DNA from: Rhodopila globiformis | Lineage (GTDB): Bacteria; Pseudomonadota; Alphaproteobacteria; Acetobacterales; Acetobacteraceae | Direction of reading: 5' to 3' | DNA: 48,267 nucleotides | Assembly: GCF_002937115.1 (NCBI RefSeq) | Contig: NZ_NHRY01000041.1 | Coordinates: forward strand, 1-48,267 | Part shown: positions 41,294 through 46,657 of the stretch, in pieces | Layout: the number at the start of each line of letters is the position of its first letter | Position numbering within the stretch: the stretch's first letter is position 1 | Translations under genes and position numbers: made by a program | Notes under the pieces: generated by a model | What the model saw: the letters and a program-made list of their open reading frames with translations, nothing else | What the model was told of the DNA's origin: nothing | Database searches by the model: none

Positions 41294-41632
41294 GTGGTTC
41301 GAGGCGGCTTCGTACCGGATACGAGCGATATCATCTGGCTCGATTTCGACCCGCAGACCGGGCACGAGCAGGCTGGACGCCGGTCTGCCGTGGTGCTCAG
41401 CCCCGCGGCTTACAATGGCCGTATCGGCCTGGTGGTCTGCTGTCTGGTGACGACACGGATCAAGGGCTATCCGTTCGAAGTGCCGCTATCGGGGTCGCCG
41501 CCTGCCGTCGTGCTGGCAGACCAGGTGAAGAGCCTTGATTGGCGGACACGCGGGGCAAGCCGGAAAGGGGCGGCGACGCGGGAGGAGATGGCGGTTATCC
41601 GGGCGAAGCTGCGAGCGCTGATCGGGACGTGA
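41294..41632 (+). CDS. mazF: MazF/PemK-type mRNA interferase toxin
   Basis: The 112-residue product contains DIIWLDFDPQTGHEQAGRRS, AVVLSPAAYNGRIGLVVCCL and VTTRIKGYPFEVPL, with a C-terminal VVLADQVKSLDWRTRGASRK. Those are the MazF beta-barrel core and the catalytic Arg/Ser-Thr region (GRRSAVVLS, VTTRIK). It should cut mRNA at a short motif. The GTG start directly follows the mazE stop, giving a coupled pair. No disruption is visible, unlike the other mazF copy at 42434-42760. Confidence 0.88.
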   Translation: MVRGGFVPDTSDIIWLDFDPQTGHEQAGRRSAVVLSPAAYNGRIGLVVCCLVTTRIKGYPFEVPLSGSPPAVVLADQVKSLDWRTRGASRKGAATREEMAVIRAKLRALIGT

Positions 41633-41746
41633 CGGTTGGTGGTGGGGGCGGCGCCGTCGTAACCGGGTGCCGCGGATACTTGCCGGAACCGCCCCGGCAT
41701 CCTTAAACGCACGAAAGGAACCTTCGTTTGTCCAAGGTGACGATCG

Positions 41747-41962
41747 ATGCCAACCATCCTGCGCGTTGATGGCTTCCGGGTCTATTTCTGGAGCCATGAG
41801 CCAAACGAGCCGCCGCATGTGCATCTGGACAAAGGCGGGGCATCGGCCAAGGTATGGCTGGAGCCTGTCCGGCTGGCCAGCAATGCCGGCTTTGTCGCTC
41901 ATGATCTGGGTGTTATTCTACGGTTGGTCCGGCACCATCAACCGCGACTTCTGGAGGCATGA
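41747..41962 (+). CDS. DUF4160 protein (putative toxin of a DUF4160/DUF2442 pair)
   Basis: The 71-residue product MPTILRVDGFRVYFWSHEPN continues EPPHVHLDKGGASAKVWLEP. The PTILRxxGxRFxFxSxExxEPPHVHV block is diagnostic for DUF4160. The following DUF2442 gene is its usual partner; the pair behaves in genome surveys like a toxin-antitoxin module, but the activity is not proven to my knowledge. AAGGTGA precedes the ATG. A start codon of the next gene lies two bases past its stop. Confidence 0.82.
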   Translation: MPTILRVDGFRVYFWSHEPNEPPHVHLDKGGASAKVWLEPVRLASNAGFVAHDLGVILRLVRHHQPRLLEA

Positions 41963-41963
41963 C

Positions 41964-42251
41964 ATGCGTTCTTCGGCACGGGCTGAAGGCGCCGATATCC
42001 GGGTCCGCGACGTCAGGGTCAGCGAGGACGAACTGTCGGTCGCGCTGATGGACGGACGCACGATCACCGTGCCTCTGGCCTGGTATCCCAGGCTGGAAGC
42101 GGCGACGGCGGCCCAGCGCTCACATTGGGAAGTGGCGGGTGCCGGCTATGGCATTCATTGGCCGGACCTCGATGAGGACCTGAGAACCGAAGGCCTTCTG
42201 GCAGGCGCGCGGGCACCGGCGGGTTCGGCTGCCTGGCGCTCGCCACGGTAG
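41964..42251 (+). CDS. DUF2442 protein (partner of DUF4160)
   Basis: The 95-residue product reads IRVRDVRVSEDELSVALMDG, RTITVPLAWYPRLEAATAAQ and RSHWEVAGAGYGIHWPDLDE. The pattern DGRxxxVPLxWYPRLxxA...W...G.GIHWPxLDEDL defines DUF2442. The start ATG at 41964 has GGAGG 7 bases upstream, inside the end of the DUF4160 gene. The sequence after LAGARAPAGSAAWR is a family-typical variable tail. It may be the antitoxin of the pair. No disruption is seen. Confidence 0.85.
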   Translation: MRSSARAEGADIRVRDVRVSEDELSVALMDGRTITVPLAWYPRLEAATAAQRSHWEVAGAGYGIHWPDLDEDLRTEGLLAGARAPAGSAAWRSPR

Positions 42252-42433
42252 AGCGGGGGGCGACGGCGCGAGGCGGACAGCGTCATGGCCTCGTTCAAAC
42301 GACGTGTTCCGCAACCCCGGTGCCGGTACGTGGTGGGCCTGCTTCCCAGTCCGGCTCGACCTCCGGTGTCCAGGCCGCGGACATGCGGACAATGGTCCTG
42401 GCAGGCCAGACGAGGATCAACCGCGGTCCCGCT

Positions 42434-42760
42434 TCAGTCCGCGATGCCGGTGACGAAGGCGAGCAGCCGCCCCAGCGCCAGCAGCGTCGCCTGCGTCGAT
42501 CCGCCCGACCGGTGCGCCACAGCGGTCGCGGCGAACCGCCCTGATCTCGTCCACCATTACCTGCGAGTCCTGATGCAATCCGGTTGCCGCGCCGGCGGGC
42601 AGCGACAGGCGATACAACGGTGCATCCCGGTGCGTGGTGGTGAGCAGGCAGACCAGGACGCTCTCGGTCCCGGGGAGGAAATCGGATGAATGACCAGGGC
42701 CGGGCGGGGTTTGCGGTGATGGCCCGTGATGGCGACCGTTATGATGTCGCCACGCTTCAC
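42434..42760 (-). pseudogene. MazF-family toxin disrupted by two frameshifts
   Basis: From the GTG at 42760 the frame reads VKRGDIITVAITGHHRKPRP ALVI and then leaves the family. One base lost near 42688 restores SDFLPGTESVLVCLLTTTHR, DAPLYRLSLPAGAATGLHQD and SQVMVDEIRAVRR in another frame. A second shift near 42495 is needed to reach the C-terminal QATLLALGRLLAFVTGIAD and its TGA at 42434. All three pieces are clear MazF sequence, so the gene is recently decayed or has sequencing errors. The GTG overlaps the stop of the intact DUF3018 antitoxin. Confidence 0.8.
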
Positions 42761-42984
42761 CGGCCGGTGTCGCCCCAGTCGGCAACGGCCTCGATAAAGT
42801 CGAGGGCCTCCTGCTCTTCCGGGGCGCCTTGCAGCAGCATCGCCTGGCGCCGGGCTTCCGCACGGAACCCTGGCGCCTGTGGATCGGGAACCCACACGCG
42901 GAGCAACTTCATCCCGCTGGCGCGGCGGGTTGCCCGATAGCGGCGAAACTTGTCGAGGCCATCATGGCGTGCGGGGCGGGGCAT
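42757..42984 (-). CDS. MazE-family antitoxin, DUF3018 type
   Basis: The 75-residue protein has RRYRATRRASGMKLLRVWVP, DPQAPGFRAEARRQAMLLQG and EALDFIEAVADWGDTG. The RAxGxxxxxVWVPDxxxPGFxxExRRQ block and the acidic DFIEA.DW tail are characteristic of DUF3018 antitoxins paired with MazF. GGAG 8 bases before the ATG at 42984 fixes the start. Its TGA overlaps the GTG of the broken mazF gene. It is intact, so this is an antitoxin without a working partner. Confidence 0.85.
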   Translation of the reverse strand: MPRPARHDGLDKFRRYRATRRASGMKLLRVWVPDPQAPGFRAEARRQAMLLQGAPEEQEALDFIEAVADWGDTGR

Positions 42985-43034
42985 GGGGGTGGCTCCGGGA
43001 GATCGTGCTTACAGGTAGAGCGCTACCTGCATCC

Positions 43035-43337
43035 TCATGCTGCCACGCATGGCTCGATCTCCAATACGTCGGTTGGCATGTCTGCCTGCGCTTTCTTGAG
43101 ATCATAGATCGTCTGCAGGTTCAGCCAGTACTGCGGCGTGGTGCCGAACGCGCGGCCAAGCCGGATCGCCATCAGGGCACTGATCGCGCGGTCGCCGTTC
43201 ATGATGCCGGTGATGGCGTTGTGCGGGACATGGAGACGCCTGGCGAACGCCCGTGCGCTGAGATCCAGGGCATCCAGTTCATCCCGCAGGAAGCGGCCGG
43301 GATGGACAGGGGGCAGGTTGTCGATCGGGTTGGTCAT
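43035..43337 (-). CDS. higA: HigA-type XRE antitoxin
   Basis: The 100-residue product shows PPVHPGRFLRDELDALDLSA, RAFARRLHVPHNAITGIMNG, DRAISALMAIRLGRAFGTTP and QYWLNLQTIYDL. That is the HigA family: HPG start, a Cro/CI helix-turn-helix, and the W(L)NLQ..YDL end. GGAGGATAGG directly precedes the ATG. It follows higB after 11 bases, the toxin-first order typical of higBA. It should repress the promoter at 43696-43724. Confidence 0.9.
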   Translation of the reverse strand: MTNPIDNLPPVHPGRFLRDELDALDLSARAFARRLHVPHNAITGIMNGDRAISALMAIRLGRAFGTTPQYWLNLQTIYDLKKAQADMPTDVLEIEPCVAA

Positions 43338-43348
43338 CCTATCCTCCG

Positions 43349-43675
43349 TCAGTGGTAATCGACGACGATCTCAACGTCGCAGGCATCGCCTGGCGTCAGG
43401 AGCGCATCCGTTCCCGGCGGGATCGGCGCATGCGGCGCCCAGCGAAAACACACGCGGTTCTTCTGGTTGATGCGGATGCTGGACTGGCCCTTCCGATCGC
43501 CGCCCAGGACTTCGAACCGGTTGGAGGGCGGATTGCGCAGGTCACCCAGGACAATTGCTGCCTGGAGCTTCGTCAGCGCCTTGACCGCAGCGTCCGCGAA
43601 AGCCTGACATGCCGCGACACGCTCGCCGGCCAGAAAGCGCTCGGTCCGTCGATCCCTGCAACCGGTGATGGCCAT
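43349..43675 (-). CDS. higB: HigB-type RelE-fold toxin
   Basis: The 108-residue product has DRRTERFLAGERVAACQAFA, LTKLQAAIVLGDLRNPPSNR and FEVLGGDRKGQSSIRINQKN, then RVCFRWAPHA and DVEIVDYH. The RTERFLxGE..., LRxPPSNRxExLxGDRxGQxSIRIN and EIVDYH blocks identify a HigB/RelE-superfamily mRNA-cleaving toxin, although here the last block reads VEIVVDYH with one extra Val. It is complete and open, in contrast to the related higB copy at 45754-46038. Its start ATG 43675 lies about 20 bases after the -10 box, so the leader is very short. Confidence 0.88.
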   Translation of the reverse strand: MAITGCRDRRTERFLAGERVAACQAFADAAVKALTKLQAAIVLGDLRNPPSNRFEVLGGDRKGQSSIRINQKNRVCFRWAPHAPIPPGTDALLTPGDACDVEIVVDYH

Positions 43676-43695
43676 GCCTGTCTCCGCCGCGGGTG

Positions 43696-43724
43696 ATATA
43701 TGGTATGTATCAGATACCAGTCAA
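43696..43724 (-). promoter_or_regulatory. Promoter and operator of higBA
   Basis: Read on the minus strand: TTGACT (43719-43724), a 17-base spacer, and ATATAT (43696-43701). Within the spacer and flanks lies TGGTAT-N7-ATACCA (43701-43719), a likely HigA operator. Confidence 0.62.
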
Positions 43725-44090
43725 GACAGGGCAGGGGTCGCTGTGCGGGAGGCGTTCGAGGCCGCCTGACTCGACCCTCGACGCCGGCGAATTGACGCCG
43801 GCCGTGCGCCGCATGCGGCTTATCGTGCCGATCGGCAACGGGGCCTGTGAGGATGCCGGGTTCTTACCCGGGCGGCTCGACGAGGCGGATCACGACCAGG
43901 GGGAGCGCGCTGATCGCCGGGCGCTCGCGTCCTTCGCCTCGGACCGGCTCGCGCGCACAATCAGGCTGGTCCATGCCATAACCACCGATGCGATCGACGG
44001 GACGCGCGCCGCATGGCCGCCGGATGCCGCCGAACCCTGCGATGCCGGGATATGACCACGGACGAGGCAACGTTTGACAGGCGGAAGCCG
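43725..44090. other. Gene-free spacer between higBA and vapBC
   Basis: Open frames exist on both strands, but none has a recognisable family or ribosome binding site. No repeats stand out. It may hold the eroded remains of another gene. Confidence 0.35.
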
Positions 44091-44540
44091 TCAGGACGCG
44101 CCCGGTTCGCGCCCATGGACGAGCAGTCCGCAGTGCTCGGCGAACGGCGCGAAGTCGCGGTCTGCGTGCAGCAGTGGCACGGCACGCGCGATGCACCAGG
44201 CCGCGATCAGGCAATCGACCGCCTTGCGCACGGTAACCCCGCGCCGGCGCAAGCTGCGATAATGATCCACGGCAGCGAGCGCCGTCGCCGTGCCGCCGAT
44301 GCGAACCTGCGGGAAGGCGAGCAGTGCGCTGCGTGTCGCGTCGTATTGGCGGTCGTCGGAAATCCCGCGCAGCACTTCCAGCAGCACCAGGTCGCCGACA
44401 AGGATCTCGGCCGGATCGTCCTCGCTCGCGTCGGGGTCGAGCGCGTCGAGCAGCCTGCGCAGCCCCCGCGTTCCTGGCGTGACGGCACCGCGGAGATGGT
44501 CGATCCAGACTGAACTGTCGACGAAGACCGCTGTCGTCAC
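44091..44540 (-). CDS. vapC: VapC-type PIN toxin
   Basis: The 149-residue product starts (V)TTAVFVDSSVWIDHLRGAV and contains VGDLVLLEVLRGISDDRQYD, RKAVDCLIAAWCIARAVPLL and HADRDFAPFAEHCGLLV. Catalytic acids: Asp in FVDSSVW, Glu in LLEVLRG, Asp in AVDCLIA and Asp in HADRDF. All are present, so it should be active. VapC enzymes cut tRNA or rRNA. The GTG start overlaps the vapB stop (GTGA). Confidence 0.9.
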   Translation of the reverse strand: MTTAVFVDSSVWIDHLRGAVTPGTRGLRRLLDALDPDASEDDPAEILVGDLVLLEVLRGISDDRQYDATRSALLAFPQVRIGGTATALAAVDHYRSLRRRGVTVRKAVDCLIAAWCIARAVPLLHADRDFAPFAEHCGLLVHGREPGAS

Positions 44541-44752
44541 CGCGCCGACAGGCCGGCGGGATCATCGCGGCGCTCGGCGTCGAGGTCGCCCTCCCATTGC
44601 ACCTGGCCGAACAGGTCGCGCGCACTGGCCTGGCGCTTGCGGCGGGCGAGCAGGCGTAACCCGGCCTCGACCGTCTCGCGCTTGGTGGGTAGGCCGCTTG
44701 CGGCCATGGCCTCGGCCATCAGCCTGTCGTCGATCTCAATGTTGGTCCGCAT
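44537..44752 (-). CDS. vapB: VapB-type antitoxin
   Basis: The 71-residue protein MRTNIEIDDRLMAEAMAASG continues LPTKRETVEAGLRLLARRKR. The beta strand TNIEID and two helices are the ribbon-helix-helix of the MRTNIxIDDxLxxEA VapB class. The tail ARDLFGQVQWEGDLDAERRD binds the toxin. ATG 44752 gives the family start; an upstream in-frame start at 44803 would run through the promoter. Partner vapC overlaps its stop. Confidence 0.9.
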   Translation of the reverse strand: MRTNIEIDDRLMAEAMAASGLPTKRETVEAGLRLLARRKRQASARDLFGQVQWEGDLDAERRDDPAGLSAR

Positions 44753-44783
44753 TGGGTTGGTCTGTGTGTAATGGGTGGGGATG

Positions 44784-44813
44784 GTTATACATATACCGTG
44801 CAACGTGTGGCAA
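44784..44813 (-). promoter_or_regulatory. Likely vapBC promoter
   Basis: On the minus strand, TTGCCA (44808-44813) and TATAAC (44784-44789) are 18 bases apart. An imperfect palindrome GGTATATGTATAACC covers the -10 and is a candidate VapB site. Confidence 0.5.
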
Positions 44814-44840
44814 CGTCGGCCGCGCCACAGCGGAATAGCC

Positions 44841-44885
44841 TTGAAGTCCGTTGCCGGGGCGACCTAATGTGGTCACCTGTGACCA
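44841..44885 (+). promoter_or_regulatory. Promoter and operator of the phd/vapC module
   Basis: TTGAAG (44841-44846) and TAATGT (44865-44870) are 18 bases apart. A perfect palindrome TGGTCAC-CT-GTGACCA (44870-44885) follows immediately. It fits autorepression by the Phd-type antitoxin starting at 44903. Confidence 0.65.
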
Positions 44886-44902
44886 TACGCGCCGGAGGCG
44901 CC

Positions 44903-45151
44903 ATGCCGATCGTCAGTTTGAAGGATGCCAAGGCGGGCTTCTCCAGCCTGGTCGATGAAGCCGTCAAAGGGAATTTCGTGACGATCACGCGGCACGGCAA
45001 GCCGGTTGCCGCCCTGGTGCCGGTCGAGGCGGCGGAGATCGCCCGCAAGGCGATGGCGAAGAAACGTCCTGGCCTGGTCGCTTATCTGCGGACCTTTCCG
45101 GGGGAGACGTTCGAGCGCAATCCTGCGCCGTCGCGGACGGTCGATCTGTGA
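44903..45151 (+). CDS. Phd/YefM-type antitoxin
   Basis: The 82-residue protein MPIVSLKDAKAGFSSLVDEA continues VKGNFVTITRHGKPVAALVP, the standard Phd/YefM dimerising and DNA-binding fold. The C-terminal half KRPGLVAYLRTFPGETFERN should neutralise the toxin. GGAGG 4 bases before the ATG fixes the start. The stop overlaps the GTG of the disrupted vapC (GTGA). It is intact and has its own promoter and palindrome at 44841-44885. Confidence 0.88.
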   Translation: MPIVSLKDAKAGFSSLVDEAVKGNFVTITRHGKPVAALVPVEAAEIARKAMAKKRPGLVAYLRTFPGETFERNPAPSRTVDL

Positions 45152-45597
45152 GCGGTTACCTGCTCGATACGAACGTCATTTCGATGCTCTCGCCGGCGCG
45201 CGCCGAGGCACCGGCGGCGTTTCTCAGGTAGGAGCGCATGGATGCCGGCGGCCGGGTGTTCCTGTCCGTCGTCACCGTCCATGAGATCGAGAAAGGCATA
45301 GCCCTGCTGGAGCACAAGGGGGCAAGCGCCAAAGCGGCGAGCCTCAGGGGCTGGCTTGCGGGGCTGGTTGCCAGCTATGACGACAAGATCATCGCCGTTG
45401 ATACAAGGGCCGCGGCGTTGGCGGGTCGGCTTGAAGCCAGGGCGGTTGCCGCGGGACACGATCCTGGCATGGCCGATGCCACCATCGCCGGCATTGCGAA
45501 AGCCCACGCTATCACCATCGTGACGCGCAACAGCAGGCACTTCCAGGTCTTCGGGGTCGAGGTGGTGTCACCGGACGAGGCAACGCAGTCCGGGTGA
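45148..45597 (+). pseudogene. VapC-type PIN toxin interrupted by an in-frame TAG
   Basis: From GTG 45148 the frame reads (V)SGYLLDTNVISMLSPARAE, APAAFLR, then TAG at 45229-45231. It continues in the same frame as ERMDAGGRVFLSVVTVHEIE, KGIALLEHKGASAKAASLRG and MADATIAGIAKAHAITIVTR to the TGA at 45597. Relatives have a Trp at this point, so a TGG to TAG change is the simplest cause. The upstream piece holds the first catalytic Asp (LLDTNV). A restart at ATG 45238, with GGAG just before it, would yield 119 residues lacking that Asp, so no active nuclease. Sequencing error or suppression cannot be excluded. Confidence 0.82.
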
Positions 45598-45715
45598 CGG
45601 GGAAGCGCCTGGTGTGGTCATCCGGGTACTTGAATCAGCGTTCTGAAACAGTCGTTGCAGGTCCGGCCAGTTATGGGTCGTGGCATCGCCAGACAGATCG
45701 CCGGAAAAGATCTGG

Positions 45716-45733
45716 ACGCTTGACGTCAAGCGT
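45716..45733. promoter_or_regulatory. 18-base perfect palindrome upstream of higB2
   Basis: ACGCTTGACGTCAAGCGT is a perfect palindrome, 20 bases before the higB-like frame, and contains a TTGACG -35-like element. It is probably the operator of the downstream HigA. Confidence 0.6.
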
Positions 45734-45753
45734 AAATTCTGTCATGGTGGCGT

Positions 45754-46038
45754 GTGATCGTGAGCTTTCGGGATAAGCGAACGGCCCGGTTCGCGGCAGG
45801 TGAGCGCGTGGCGGCCTTCTCCGGTTTCGATCGGCAGGCCCACAAGTGACTCGAGATCCTGTCCGCTGCCACCAGCCTGGGCGATCTGCGCGGCCTGCCG
45901 AGCAATCGCCTGGAAGCCCTCAGGGGCGACCGTGCCGGGCAATACAGCATCCGTATCAACGACCAGTGGCGGATCTGCTTCGCGTGGCCGCAGGACGCCG
46001 CCGGTCCCTGCAATGTCGAGATTGTGGATTACCATTGA
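45754..46038 (+). pseudogene. HigB-type toxin interrupted by an in-frame TGA
   Basis: From GTG 45754 the frame reads (V)IVSFRDKRTARFAAGERV, AAFSGFDRQAHK, then TGA at 45847-45849. It continues in frame as LEILSAATSLGDLRGLPSNR, LEALRGDRAGQYSIRINDQW and RICFAWPQDAAGPCNVEIVD with YH before the natural TGA at 46036. Relatives have Arg at the stop position, so CGA to TGA is likely. Both halves are otherwise well conserved, which points to a recent loss. The partner higA follows 14 bases later and is intact. Confidence 0.83.
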
Positions 46039-46052
46039 CGAAGGAAGCCAGC

Positions 46053-46364
46053 ATGACCAGACCCGCGATCCATCCCGGCGAAATCCTTGGCGACGAACTG
46101 GAAGAACTCGGCGTCTCCCCGACCGAGCTGGCCCGCCAGATCAACGTTCCGGCGAACCGGGTTTCGCAGATCATCAACGGCAGGCGGGCCATCACCGGGG
46201 ACACCGCCTTGCGCCTTGGCCACTGGTTCCGGACCTCGGCGGCGTTCTGGCTCAATCTGCAGGCTGCTTACGATCTCCGGTTGGCTGAGCAGGCGGCCGG
46301 CGCCGAGATCGACGCGCTCCCGGTCAGGCCGGAGCAGAAGCCGCAGCAGCCGGGGCTTACGTGA
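46053..46364 (+). CDS. higA: HigA-type XRE antitoxin (second copy)
   Basis: The 103-residue product has MTRPAIHPGEILGDELEELG, VSPTELARQINVPANRVSQI, INGRRAITGDTALRLGHWFR and TSAAFWLNLQAAYDLRLAEQ, the HigA pattern with HPG, helix-turn-helix and WLNLQ..YDL. AAGGAAG 6 bases before ATG 46053 supports the start. The C-terminal PVRPEQKPQQPGLT is a variable tail. With its higB broken, it is an orphan antitoxin that may still repress the promoter at 45716-45733. Confidence 0.9.
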   Translation: MTRPAIHPGEILGDELEELGVSPTELARQINVPANRVSQIINGRRAITGDTALRLGHWFRTSAAFWLNLQAAYDLRLAEQAAGAEIDALPVRPEQKPQQPGLT

Positions 46365-46657
46365 TGTGGGGATGACAACGCAACGGGAGGGTCTGGTCCT
46401 CGATAGCTCGGCCCTGTCAGCGGTGGCGGGAAAGCACCTTTGTCGTCTTTCAGGCCTCTCGGCCGTCGTCTTCGAATCGGATGTCTCCCAACAGCCTTTG
46501 GGTGGTGCCGCGCTGCTGGTGAGGACCGTGGAAGTTGGTTAAGACTTTCGGGAACCGGTAGACTAATACGATATCCCTTGTTATAACGATATGAGACGTG
46601 TCGAACCTGCCTGCCTCCAGGAACAGTGGCAAAGGCAAGTGTCATGGAGCATCAAGA
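46365..46657. other. Transition spacer before the AT-rich gene
   Basis: Composition falls from GC-rich to AT-rich around 46540. A minus-strand frame (46450-46638, containing FHGPHQQRGTTQRLLGDIRF) may be an insertion-sequence leftover, but I cannot assign it. Two ACGATAT direct repeats (46568-46574 and 46586-46592) flank CCTTGTTATA, a possible promoter area for the next gene. Confidence 0.35.

Noticed and set aside
43693..44055. 120-residue plus-strand protein between higBA and vapBC
   Set aside because: It begins inside the higB promoter and has no recognisable fold or ribosome binding site.
45238..45597. Independent 119-residue toxin gene
   Set aside because: It is the in-frame continuation of the interrupted vapC and lacks the first catalytic Asp; annotated as part of the pseudogene.
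46450..46638. 62-residue minus-strand protein before the NYN gene
   Set aside because: It may be an insertion-sequence leftover, but I could not tie it to a family.
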